From Stomatobaculum sp. (GTDB lineage Bacteria; Bacillota_A; Clostridia; Lachnospirales; Lachnospiraceae), in the NCBI GenBank assembly GCA_017449925.1, contig JAFSYO010000179.1:1-13264 (forward strand): a stretch of 13,264 nt of DNA, written 5' to 3'. Made by a program: the position numbers and the translations under genes. The notes beneath the pieces are model-generated. The model searched no databases and was not told where the DNA came from. It saw only the letters and a list, made by a program, of their open reading frames with translations. Positions 4,396-11,837 of this stretch are shown here, in pieces (position 1 is the stretch's first letter; the number at the start of each line of letters is the position of its first letter).

Positions 4396-5382
4396 TCAGC
4401 CTCCGAAGTGGTCGTAGTGGTTGCCGCCCCAGTACACGCGGTCGCGGACTTCGGCCTTCGGGTTCAGGTTCACGTCCTTGAAGATCCACTTCTTGAATTC
4501 TTCAAAGCCGGTGCGGTCCACGATGTAGCCGATGTGCTCCTTGTGTTCCACTGCGTTGGGGTCGATGTACTCCTCGATGTAGGCGTAGCAGTTCTCCACC
4601 ATCTTCAGGATGCTTTCTTCGTCGCACCACTTGATGAAATCCTCCGCGAGACGCGGGTTCTTCTTTCCGGTACGGCCCAGGAGGACCAGGCGGAAATAGT
4701 GATCTTTGCTTCTGGTCCAGGCGCGGGTGGGGCAGTAGGCGACGCAGACGCCGCAACCGATGCATTTCGCGGTATCCCGGACCACTTTGCCGTTCACCAG
4801 GGACAGGGCGCCGACAGAGCGGCGTTTGCAGTAGTTGATGCAGGCTTCGCAGGCGACGCAGCGGTCCTTGTTGTACTGCGGTTCTGTCATGCCGATGATT
4901 CCGAAGTCAGCCATGCGGACTTTGCCGCAGTCGTTGGAGCAGCCGGTGAAGGCAATCTTCACGTGGCGGTCGTTGGGATAGATCTGATTCTCCATCTTCT
5001 GGGCGAAGGCCGTGGTGTCATAGCAGCCGAAGGGGCACAGGCGCGCGCCGGGGCAGGCGATGACGTTTCTGGTCCCGGAAGAGGGATAGCCCTTTCCTTT
5101 TTCCGGCTGGTTGATGCGCAGGGCGTCGATGATCTCCTGGACTTCGGCATTGACCTTGTCCATATCCTTTAAGGAGATGCCGGGGATCTCGATTCCCTGG
5201 CGGTTGGTGATGTTGATGACGCCGGTCCCGTACTTCTCGGCGATCTCCACGACCTTTGACATGGAGTTCGCGTCGATGACGCCGCCGGGAATGCGGATGC
5301 GGGAGGCTGTCTCGCCGCGCACTTTGGAGTAGCGGAACGCGTTCTTCTTTAACTTGCCGATATTAATATCCAGATTTCCCAT
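4396..5382 (-). CDS. asrC: Anaerobic sulfite reductase subunit C (siroheme catalytic subunit)
   Basis: This is the catalytic subunit that reduces sulfite to sulfide with six electrons at a siroheme-[4Fe-4S] centre, in the cytoplasm. It is 328 aa, close to the usual AsrC length. The siroheme/cluster cysteines are visible as ACPGARLC (C110, C116) and TGCSNDC (C148, C152). A ferredoxin insert follows with two 4Fe-4S motifs, C175-x2-C-x2-C-x3-C185 and C207-x2-C-x2-C-x3-C217. The N-terminal half carries the sulfite/nitrite reductase ferredoxin-like domain (SRIRIPGGVIDANS ... NRQGIEIPGI). I start at ATG 5382, with GGAGGG 8-9 nt upstream, rather than the ATG at 5415, which overlaps asrB. It lies 16 nt after asrB and is the last gene of the operon. 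Confidence 0.96.
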   Translation of the reverse strand: MGNLDINIGKLKKNAFRYSKVRGETASRIRIPGGVIDANSMSKVVEIAEKYGTGVINITNRQGIEIPGISLKDMDKVNAEVQEIIDALRINQPEKGKGYPSSGTRNVIACPGARLCPFGCYDTTAFAQKMENQIYPNDRHVKIAFTGCSNDCGKVRMADFGIIGMTEPQYNKDRCVACEACINYCKRRSVGALSLVNGKVVRDTAKCIGCGVCVAYCPTRAWTRSKDHYFRLVLLGRTGKKNPRLAEDFIKWCDEESILKMVENCYAYIEEYIDPNAVEHKEHIGYIVDRTGFEEFKKWIFKDVNLNPKAEVRDRVYWGGNHYDHFGG

Positions 5383-5398
5383 TCTGCTTTTCCCTCCG

Positions 5399-6208
5399 TC
5401 AGTCCACAAAATCACGGGCTTCGGCGTAGCTGAACACCGGGCCGTCCAGGCAGATATAGCGGTCGTTCACACGGCAGTGGCCGCATTTTCCGAGGCCGCA
5501 GCACATTTTACGTTCGTGGGAAACAGTGATGTTCTCGTCCTTGAAGCCTTTTTTCTTCAGCTCGATGATGGTGAATTTCATCATGGGCGGCGGTCCCACC
5601 ACCACGGCTCTCGCCTTCTCGGGATCCTTCAGGGGAAGGTCCGCGATGTACTTCGTCACGAGGCCGATGTTTCCGGTATAGCCTTCCGGCGCGCCGTCCA
5701 CGGTGAGGATGAGGTTCAGTTTGTTCTCCCAGGTCTTCAGGTCGTCGCGGAACAGCATGTCCCCGGGGGAGCGGAAGCCTGCAATGACGTATTTCTGCTC
5801 GGCATCCGGCATTTCGGAGAGGGCCTGGATGACGCCTCGTACCGGGGATACGCCGGTGCCGCCGGCCACTACGACGGTCTCGCCGTTCTCATAGAGAGCC
5901 GTGTCGAAGCCGTTTCCGTAGGGTCCGCGGAGCAGAAGGCTCTGGCCCTTATAATGCTCGAAAACTTCGTTGGTCACTCTTCCCACCTTACGGATGGTCA
6001 GGTCCACGAAGCCGCGTCCCGCATCGTCTTTGCCGATGCCGCTGACAGAGATGGGTGCCTCGCCGTACTTCGGGATGGAGACTTCAAAGAACTGGCCGGG
6101 GCGCACTTCGCCCTCGAAGGCCATGCGGAAGGTGTACTCTTTTTCGGTGTGTTTGATCACTTCCAGGATTTCCGACGCAAAGGGGAGATAGGGATTCATG
6201 TTCGTCAT
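5399..6208 (-). CDS. asrB: Anaerobic sulfite reductase subunit B (FAD/NAD-binding electron input)
   Basis: This is the flavin subunit that takes electrons from NAD(P)H and passes them to the AsrA/AsrC iron-sulfur centres. It is 269 aa. Its layout resembles ferredoxin-NADP reductase and PyrK: a FAD-binding barrel (about 10-105, with APISVSG for FAD), then a nucleotide-binding domain with VVVAGGTGVSPVRGV (112-126) and VVGPPPMM (203-210). It ends with a [2Fe-2S] site at C237-x4-C242-x2-C245 and C253. The ATG at 6208 overlaps the asrA stop as ATGA and has GGAGG 9-10 nt upstream. Order asrA-asrB-asrC is the standard one and all three are translationally close. Confidence 0.96.
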   Translation of the reverse strand: MTNMNPYLPFASEILEVIKHTEKEYTFRMAFEGEVRPGQFFEVSIPKYGEAPISVSGIGKDDAGRGFVDLTIRKVGRVTNEVFEHYKGQSLLLRGPYGNGFDTALYENGETVVVAGGTGVSPVRGVIQALSEMPDAEQKYVIAGFRSPGDMLFRDDLKTWENKLNLILTVDGAPEGYTGNIGLVTKYIADLPLKDPEKARAVVVGPPPMMKFTIIELKKKGFKDENITVSHERKMCCGLGKCGHCRVNDRYICLDGPVFSYAEARDFVD

Positions 6209-7221
6209 GCTTCTGCCTCCTTCTCTGCCGCATCGGCGACCTTATTGATGATGTTGGTGAAGGAAATGTACTCGGGACACACATCGTCGCAGCGCCCGCA
6301 TCCCACGCACATCTGATAGCCGAATCTCTTTTTGAAGTCAGAGATCTTGTGCAGCACTTTGAAGCGCATGCGCTCGCCGTTAGTCTTCCGGTACTGGCCG
6401 CCGCCCGCCACGTTGGTGTAGCCGTCCACCATACAGGAGGCGCCCACTCTTCTGCGCTCGCCGACTTTTCCGTTGTCCGTGTAGAAGACGTCCTGCATGG
6501 TATAGCAGGTGCAGGTGGGGCATACGTAATTGCACCGTCCGCAGTTGATGCAGCGGGTGGTGTATTCATCCCAAAGGGAATCCTTGATGATGCGCAGCGG
6601 CACGTTCTCCGGGATGCGCACATGGACCTCGTTCTCCGTCACATAGGAGGGCGTCACGTCCTCCGGCGTCCCGTGGGCCGCGAAGACAGCATCCATCTCC
6701 TGATCCGGAACGTCGGCGCGGATCATGCCGTCAGCCGTTTCCACAGAGAACATATAGCCGTCTTCCGTGCGGTTCGCTCCCATGTCCACACAGAAGCAGT
6801 TTTCAAAGGAGTGAGGACATCCGATCAGAACAAACTTGACCAGGTCCCGTCTTCTCTGATAGAAGGGGTCCTTTGCTGTTCCGTTCGCAAGATAGATCTG
6901 GTCCAGGCGCTTCACCGCGTGAAGATCGCAGCTCCGGCCGAATACCAGCACGGGCTTTGGATTCAGGTCAGCCTCTTTTACCTCCTGCTCCGTGAAATAA
7001 AGGAGCGTTTCGGAAAGCGGTGTCAGAAATTCCTTTGAGGCGTAGTCAGACTTCGCCTCCAGCTCGATTTCGGACGCGTCCTGCACCTCGTCATAAAGAA
7101 CCACATCCACGTCCGTAAAGCGTCCGGCGCCTTTTTTCCTGACCGGCGCATAGACACGGTACGTACGCATGAGGTCCCGCAGCGCTTCTGCAAAACCGTC
7201 CTTTGTCAGTACATAGCCCAT
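6205..7221 (-). CDS. asrA: Anaerobic sulfite reductase subunit A (4Fe-4S ferredoxin subunit)
   Basis: This is the iron-sulfur subunit that relays electrons from AsrB to the siroheme subunit AsrC. It is 338 aa. Two ferredoxin-type motifs are at C224-x2-C-x2-C-x3-C234 (CINCGRCNYVCP) and C305-x2-C-x2-C-x3-C315 (CVGCGRCDDVCP). The N-terminal part carries FGRSCDLHAVKRLD (95-107) and a Cys-rich ENCFC (140-144), both typical of the HdrA/AsrA-like family. I start at ATG 7221 (MGYVLTKDGF), which has GGAGGG 6 nt upstream. The frame extends 44 codons further, to 7353, but that part covers the leader hairpins and has no ribosome site. It is the first gene of the operon and overlaps asrB by 4 bp. Confidence 0.96.
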   Translation of the reverse strand: MGYVLTKDGFAEALRDLMRTYRVYAPVRKKGAGRFTDVDVVLYDEVQDASEIELEAKSDYASKEFLTPLSETLLYFTEQEVKEADLNPKPVLVFGRSCDLHAVKRLDQIYLANGTAKDPFYQRRRDLVKFVLIGCPHSFENCFCVDMGANRTEDGYMFSVETADGMIRADVPDQEMDAVFAAHGTPEDVTPSYVTENEVHVRIPENVPLRIIKDSLWDEYTTRCINCGRCNYVCPTCTCYTMQDVFYTDNGKVGERRRVGASCMVDGYTNVAGGGQYRKTNGERMRFKVLHKISDFKKRFGYQMCVGCGRCDDVCPEYISFTNIINKVADAAEKEAEA

Positions 7222-7373
7222 AGAAATCCCTCCTGTGAGCGGGAGATGAGACTCCCGTTGAGAAAAAATGGGGGTAAAAAGCGCCCCCTGCCTGTATCTA
7301 TTGTGACACAAAAAGGGGGCGTTAGTATATATAAACTCCACGGAATAACTCACCGGTTTTTATTAAATGGGGT
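7222..7373 (-). promoter_or_regulatory. asr leader: -10 candidate, overlapping hairpins with U-tracts
   Basis: Reading on the minus strand there is a possible -10 TATACT (7329-7324) without a good -35. Next comes an 8-bp inverted repeat, CGCCCCCT (7321-7314) with AGGGGGCG (7289-7282), followed by C and five T. The G-run at 7288-7284 can instead pair with CCCCC at 7274-7270, followed by A and six T. A third hairpin, CGGGAG/CTCCCG (7257-7240), sits just before the asrA ribosome site. An odd palindrome TTGTG-A-CACAA lies at 7301-7311. The first hairpin may simply end the peptidase transcript; the alternative pairing looks like an attenuator. Neither has been tested. Confidence 0.5.
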
Positions 7374-10300
7374 TTACTCTCCGGTTTTCTGATAATCAAG
7401 GATACTGTCGAACCGGTCCTGATCCGCTTCCATCTGCTTTCGGTTTCCGGTCATGACTGTGACACTGTTCTGCAGGACCTGGTCCAGCATTTCACAGAAG
7501 GCGGAAAAATCATCCGCGGACGCTTTCCGGATGTCAGCTTTTCTTTCATACGCCGCCTCCATATCCAGTCCTTCGATCTGGTGCTGAATCGAGTTCATCG
7601 CTTTCTGGAGGGCGCCCAGGGGAGCGGTCTCCGCACCATAGCATTTATTGATGTAGCCGGTCAGCCCGTCCTGGTCCACCGGGATCTTTTTCAGCCCTTC
7701 CGCCATGCCGTGCAGTGTGTCAAGGGTCTTCCCGGTGTTCGGATCCCGGTAGCTGTAGGCAGCGATCCGCTGGTACAGGGTACTGTGCCGCATGCCGCCG
7801 GAATAGGCGCCTCCCTTGAAGCGGAGCTCCGGTACCAGATACTGATCGTCGAGATAATCGAAGAAGGGGTAATGTCTGCCTTTCATCTCCGGGACCAGCT
7901 CCAGGTCGGACCGCAGCACGGCAAACTGAGAGGGAGCTTCCAGATAAACGCAGACTGCGGATGCCGGTTCCGGAGCGAGCCCGTAATCCACGGTCTCCCG
8001 GATCTCGTTTTCAGGCAGAGCCTTCAGGATTTCCGCCGCTTCGTCCAGGATCCGGCTGATCTCGCCTTCCTCCGTTCCCAGAGCGTAGATGAGATTCGTC
8101 TTTCCGACGATCTTCTCCCGGACCGCTTCCATCCTCCCGGCAATTTCCTCCGCGCAGGAGCTGTCCGCCTGGAGTTTCGCTTCCATATCCTTGAGATAAT
8201 GGTAGAATTCCGGCCCGTTCAGGTAATTTGTGTAGGCCTGGTCATCGTCCATGTAAGCGGTGGAAAGATTCTGCGCGACAGTAAAGCCGTCCTGGGTCGC
8301 AGGATTATAGCTTTCCCGGCAGCGGCCCAAAAGCTCCAGAAGCTCCTGCGCGTTGTGAAAGTCTGTCTTCTGAAGGACTTCCAGAACAAGCTCCAGCGCT
8401 TTCTTCGTGTCCTCCGTCATGGAGACCCAGCTGGCTTCCATCATGGGACGATGATTCTCCGTCCCTTCTTCTCCCGGATAAGAAGCGGTGAACTTAAGCC
8501 CAAGAAGGGCGCTGTTGAGCTGGTCCGGGAGTTCCTCCCTGGGATACTTTTCCGTGCCCATTTCTCCCAGGCCCAGAAGGAAGAAGTTCAGGTCAAACAG
8601 TTCTTCCTTTGTCAGGGCCGAGGTATCGAAGTAAAGCTTGTGCTGGGCAGCGCCGCGGATCTCTGCCGGCGCGCTGTACATGGTGACGCCATCTTTCGTT
8701 ACACAGGTGACTGGGGCGTCCCTTTCCGGGGCCGGAAGAGACGCAGGGTCAACAAGAAAATCGCTGTTCGTCCTGACGGACGCGTTCCATTCATCGAACT
8801 CCAGGGTGCTGCTGATCATGGCGTCCAGCTCTTCGTCGGTCATGGCGTCTTTCATATCCTGCAGGTACTGCTCCTGCTCCGCCAGCATTTCTTCTGCGAG
8901 GCCCGGCTTCGGCGAAGCGGTGATAAGGCAGGTGGTCTTTGCTTCCAAAAGCTTTTTGCAAAGAGCTTTCACCCGCTCCCCAGCGGTCTCTTCACTCATG
9001 GATTTCTCCGCCTGCTTTTCCAGTTCATAATAGTCTGTTCTTCCGGAAAGCATGAACCAGACAAGTCCTGCCGTCATTCCCTGGGCGCCGATGCTGGTGC
9101 TTTCCGGGGACAGAGCTCTTTGCAGCCGGATCGCGTGCAGGGTACTTTCGATCAGGGATGCCGGCAGCCCCTGCTCCGCTGTTTCGGAAAGTGTCTCCAG
9201 GACCACTTCTTTAAAAGATTCCGCCTGCTCCGGCTCCGCGTTTTCCAACGTAAAAGCAAAAGTCTGCACGGCTACTCCGCTGAAGGCATCATTGCTGACG
9301 GAGGAGGGATTATAAATGCCTTTTTTCCTCAGCTTCTGCTTAAAGGGAGAACTGTCTGATCTCAGGAATGCTGCCAGATAACTAAGTTCCGCCAGTTCCT
9401 CATCCGTGAAATCGCTGAGATCCACATTGTAACCGATCACGGAGGCCTGTTCTGTGGTATCGCCCTCGAAAGCAGGCACATCGACTTTGATCTCTGACGC
9501 CCCTTCCTTCGGTTCCAGTTCATACTTATTCAGCGCGTTTTTCCCTGCTTTCTCCGCTTTGGAAAGCCAGGTTTCATCCAGGAAGGAAAGCATGCGGGCG
9601 TAGTCCATTTTTCCGTAAAGGAGAACAATGGCGTTATCGTAGGAGTAGTAACGGTCATAGATCTCCTGCAGGTGGGCATATTCCAGATCCTTGTAGCCTA
9701 TGTAGAGCTTTCCGGGAACATACTTCGCCAGGGTACCGGGATACATGGCTTCAAATACGGCACCGGGGATCCAGTCGCCAGGGTCTGTTATACAGCCGAT
9801 ATCTTCCGAGAATACCGTCCCTTCCATCGTGATGGGGTCGTCCTTACTGTACAGCTGGCAGCGCACAGCTTCTCTTTTGAAATAATGTTCATCCTTCAGC
9901 ACGCCGGGAGCCGCCATGCAGCTCATGGTGACATCGGCCATTTTCTCAAGCTGCTCCTGGCTTTTGGACGCCACAGGATAGCAGGTCATGATCGGATAGG
10001 TGAAGGCGTTGATAAACGTATTATAGGATTTGTTCACCATATCAAAGAAGGTGTTCTTGCTGGGATATTTGTCCGAACTCGAGATGATCGAGTGCTCGAA
10101 AATGTGGGCCGTGTCGGTATAGTCCTCATGGGGCACCCGGAAACAGATCTGGAAGCACAGATCCGGATCCTCGTTTTCCACAAGGAACAGCGTGAGGCCG
10201 CTTTTTTCGTGGATAAAGGAGGCCGTCTCCGCGTTCAGGTAGGGGATGCTGCCGCGCTCCGTGACCGTAAAACCTGAGATGGTCTCGCCGATTTCGGGCA

Positions 10301-10535
10301 GGGTGTAGGGGTCGGCGGCTTCGTTTGTTTCTGCGGCGGCAGAGGTCGGCTCTGCTGCTTCTTTCGTCTCTGCGGCTGCGGTGCCCTGCTGCGCGGCTGT
10401 GGTGCCCTGCTGCGCGGCTGTGGTGTTCTGCTGCGCAGCTGTGGTGTTCTGCTGCGCGGTCCCGGCGCAGCCTGTAATCAGCAGCGTCAGTGAAAGAATG
10501 ACCGGGATCCACTTATTATTTCGTTTCAGATACAT
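7374..10535 (-). CDS. Lipid-anchored M16C (PreP-like) zinc metallopeptidase
   Basis: This 1053-aa zinc peptidase would degrade peptides outside the membrane. The N-terminus is a lipoprotein signal: basic start, hydrophobic residues 11-22, lipobox LITGC with Cys23. A Gln/Thr/Ala-rich linker (24-75) follows. The first M16 domain carries the inverted zinc motif HIFEH (144-148) and a third ligand, Glu244 in VFSEDIG, 96 residues later, matching the spacing in presequence protease PreP. The active site therefore appears intact. The C-terminal half keeps the M16C block KGGAYSGG ... SYRDPN (about 910-933). M16C proteins are usually about 970-1000 aa; the extra length is the anchor and linker. The ATG at 10535 has AGGAGG 7 nt upstream. 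It is transcribed alone, divergent from the dehydrogenase, with a good promoter at 10622-10650. Natural substrates are unknown. Confidence 0.93.
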   Translation of the reverse strand: MYLKRNNKWIPVILSLTLLITGCAGTAQQNTTAAQQNTTAAQQGTTAAQQGTAAAETKEAAEPTSAAAETNEAADPYTLPEIGETISGFTVTERGSIPYLNAETASFIHEKSGLTLFLVENEDPDLCFQICFRVPHEDYTDTAHIFEHSIISSSDKYPSKNTFFDMVNKSYNTFINAFTYPIMTCYPVASKSQEQLEKMADVTMSCMAAPGVLKDEHYFKREAVRCQLYSKDDPITMEGTVFSEDIGCITDPGDWIPGAVFEAMYPGTLAKYVPGKLYIGYKDLEYAHLQEIYDRYYSYDNAIVLLYGKMDYARMLSFLDETWLSKAEKAGKNALNKYELEPKEGASEIKVDVPAFEGDTTEQASVIGYNVDLSDFTDEELAELSYLAAFLRSDSSPFKQKLRKKGIYNPSSVSNDAFSGVAVQTFAFTLENAEPEQAESFKEVVLETLSETAEQGLPASLIESTLHAIRLQRALSPESTSIGAQGMTAGLVWFMLSGRTDYYELEKQAEKSMSEETAGERVKALCKKLLEAKTTCLITASPKPGLAEEMLAEQEQYLQDMKDAMTDEELDAMISSTLEFDEWNASVRTNSDFLVDPASLPAPERDAPVTCVTKDGVTMYSAPAEIRGAAQHKLYFDTSALTKEELFDLNFFLLGLGEMGTEKYPREELPDQLNSALLGLKFTASYPGEEGTENHRPMMEASWVSMTEDTKKALELVLEVLQKTDFHNAQELLELLGRCRESYNPATQDGFTVAQNLSTAYMDDDQAYTNYLNGPEFYHYLKDMEAKLQADSSCAEEIAGRMEAVREKIVGKTNLIYALGTEEGEISRILDEAAEILKALPENEIRETVDYGLAPEPASAVCVYLEAPSQFAVLRSDLELVPEMKGRHYPFFDYLDDQYLVPELRFKGGAYSGGMRHSTLYQRIAAYSYRDPNTGKTLDTLHGMAEGLKKIPVDQDGLTGYINKCYGAETAPLGALQKAMNSIQHQIEGLDMEAAYERKADIRKASADDFSAFCEMLDQVLQNSVTVMTGNRKQMEADQDRFDSILDYQKTGE
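10383..10459. repeat. 21-bp tandem repeat in the lipoprotein linker
   Basis: Units start at 10383, 10404 and 10425, with a partial one at 10446. Each is 21 bp, in frame, and encodes seven residues (QQGTTAA or QQNTTAA). Two units are identical and the others differ by a few bases. The array sits between the lipid-modified Cys and the peptidase domain. In-frame length change would alter only the tether. Confidence 0.85.
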
Positions 10536-10559
10536 TGATGAACCTCCTATGTTTTTGCT

Positions 10560-10599
10560 GCGTTTGAAACGCGGAACCGATCTGAACAGCTTCAGATCG
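10560..10599. repeat. Two inverted repeats in the peptidase 5' leader
   Basis: CGATCTGAA-CAGC-TTCAGATCG (10578-10599) has a 9-bp perfect stem. GCGTTT-G-AAACGC (10560-10572) is an odd palindrome. Both lie between the predicted -10 and the ribosome site of the peptidase gene, and could be operators or leader hairpins. Neither has a U-tract. Confidence 0.55.
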
Positions 10600-10621
10600 A
10601 AGTGTTCATAATAATAGTAGT

Positions 10622-10650
10622 ATTATATCACCCGCCATATCTGCCCACAA
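10622..10650 (-). promoter_or_regulatory. Predicted promoter of the M16C peptidase gene
   Basis: On the minus strand TTGTGG (10650-10645) and a perfect TATAAT (10627-10622) are separated by 17 bp. The leader would be about 80 nt and contains two inverted repeats. Confidence 0.7.
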
Positions 10651-10702
10651 TTAACGCTGCAATGAACGCGGGTGATGGTCCGTATCATGGCAGGCCCCGG
10701 AA

Positions 10703-10711
10703 TGCTATAAT
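10703..10711 (+). promoter_or_regulatory. Predicted extended -10 promoter of the dehydrogenase gene
   Basis: TGCTATAAT gives a perfect TATAAT at 10706-10711 with the TGN extension. The -35 region is weak (TATCAT at a 17-bp spacing). A GC hairpin (CCGGG-AACTGG-CCCGG, about 10726-10741) follows in the leader. Confidence 0.6.
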
Positions 10712-10764
10712 GTTAGAAATCGGGGCCGGGAACTGGCCCGGAGTATTCGAAAGGACGGTGTTTT

Positions 10765-11712
10765 ATGAAGAAAGTCGTGATTATGGAATCCCTTGGCATT
10801 CCGGCAGCGGAACTGAAAGCGTTTCAGGAACCCTTCGCCGGAGAGGTGGATTTTCAGGAGTACGAAAAGACTACTGATATTCCGACACTGATCGAAGAGG
10901 CGAAGGACGCGGACGCCATGATCATTGCCAATATGCCGATGCCCGGAGAGGTGATCTCCGCCTGCAATAAGCTGCAGTTCATCGATGTGGCTTTCACCGG
11001 TGTGGACCACGTGGGCCTGGAGGCCGCGAAAGCAAAAGGCATCAAGGTGAGCAATGCCTCCGGCTATTCCAATGAGGCTGTGTCCGAGCTGGTGATCGGC
11101 ATGGTGCTTTCCATGATGCGGAACATCCCTGCTGTGCAGGACCGGGTGCGTTCCGGAGGCACGAAGGACGGTCTGGTGGGCTGCGAACTGGCGGGGAAAA
11201 CGGTGGGGATCATCGGCTTTGGCAACATCGGCCGCCGCACCGGAGCTCTGATGCACGCCTTTGGCTGCAAGGTCCTGGCCCAGAGTCGCACGATCCATTC
11301 GGATTTCCCGGACTACGCGGAGCAAGTGAGCCAGGACGAGCTGCTGCGCCGTTCCGACGTGGTGGTGCTGCACTGCCCGCTGAACGAGAGCACCCGGGGC
11401 ATGATCAACTATGAGAAGCTGTCCCTGATGAAGCCCTCCGCGATCCTGGTGAACGTGGCCCGCGGGCCTGTTACCAATGAAGACGACCTGGCCCGGGCAC
11501 TGCAGGAAGGGATCATCGCCGGAGCCGCGGTGGATGTATTCACGAAGGAGCCGCCGCTGCCGGCGGACACGCAGATGCTCCAGGCGCCGAACACGCTCCT
11601 GACGCCGCACATCGCCTTCGCGACGAAGGAATCCATGACTCTCCGGGCAGAGATCGTATTCAACAACCTCCGGGCCTGGCTGGACGGCGGACAAAAAAAT
11701 ATAATTTTATAA
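10765..11712 (+). CDS. D-2-hydroxyacid dehydrogenase
   Basis: This is a cytoplasmic NAD(P)-dependent oxidoreductase that interconverts a 2-keto acid and a D-2-hydroxy acid. It is 315 aa. The Rossmann motif GFGNIGR is at 151-157. The catalytic residues are in place: Arg233 in NVARGP, Glu262 in VDVFTKEPP, His282 in TPHIAFATKE. After the second strand the sequence is LAQSRT (171-176) instead of an acidic residue. In this family that pattern favours NADP, as in glyoxylate/hydroxypyruvate reductases; this is an inference. Substrate cannot be told from sequence (glyoxylate, hydroxypyruvate, 3-phosphoglycerate and D-lactate enzymes are all related). The ATG has AAAGGACGG 6 nt upstream. It is a single gene, as a separate promoter precedes the next one. 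Confidence 0.93.
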   Translation: MKKVVIMESLGIPAAELKAFQEPFAGEVDFQEYEKTTDIPTLIEEAKDADAMIIANMPMPGEVISACNKLQFIDVAFTGVDHVGLEAAKAKGIKVSNASGYSNEAVSELVIGMVLSMMRNIPAVQDRVRSGGTKDGLVGCELAGKTVGIIGFGNIGRRTGALMHAFGCKVLAQSRTIHSDFPDYAEQVSQDELLRRSDVVVLHCPLNESTRGMINYEKLSLMKPSAILVNVARGPVTNEDDLARALQEGIIAGAAVDVFTKEPPLPADTQMLQAPNTLLTPHIAFATKESMTLRAEIVFNNLRAWLDGGQKNIIL

Positions 11713-11740
11713 AACAGGAATAATTACTATTATTTAAATA

Positions 11741-11793
11741 TGACATTCGTTATAATGTATATACATACTCAGCATTCCGGGTCCGGGATGCTG
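11741..11793 (+). promoter_or_regulatory. Promoter, palindromic operator candidate and leader hairpin before the rubredoxin gene
   Basis: A perfect TATAAT lies at 11751-11756 after an AT-rich stretch, without a good -35. A perfect 12-bp palindrome, ATGTATATACAT (11755-11766), overlaps the -10 and likely start site. An ACATT-N6-AATGT repeat (11743-11758) overlaps it. A 9-bp stem-loop (CAGCATTCC/GGGATGCTG, 11770-11793) follows in the leader. This fits a repressor site for an oxygen- or metal-responsive regulator, but the palindrome does not clearly match a known box. Confidence 0.5.
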
Positions 11794-11837
11794 AACTGTT
11801 ACTTGTTTGCGCAGTTTTCTTAAAGGAGGTCCTGTCT

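Noticed and set aside
4408..6316. Long plus-strand open frames (4408-5172, 5354-6316)
   Set aside because: They are antisense to asrC and asrB, which carry complete cofactor motifs. The plus frames are Ala/Val/Asp/Gly-rich and have no plausible start signals.
7222..7353. 44-residue N-terminal extension of AsrA
   Set aside because: It overlaps promoter-like and hairpin sequence, has no ribosome site, and MGYVLTKDGF at 7221 is the typical family start with GGAGGG before it.
7581..9359. 592-codon open frame on the plus strand
   Set aside because: It is antisense to the M16C peptidase, whose frame shows clear family motifs. The plus frame has no recognisable domain and is a product of codon bias in GC-rich DNA.
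10120..10512. Arg/His-rich minus-strand frame of 128 codons
   Set aside because: It is a shifted reading of the low-complexity linker and first part of the peptidase gene.
11741..11766. PerR box before the rubredoxin gene
   Set aside because: Only one half (TTATAAT) fits; the second half matches poorly, so a named regulator is not supported.
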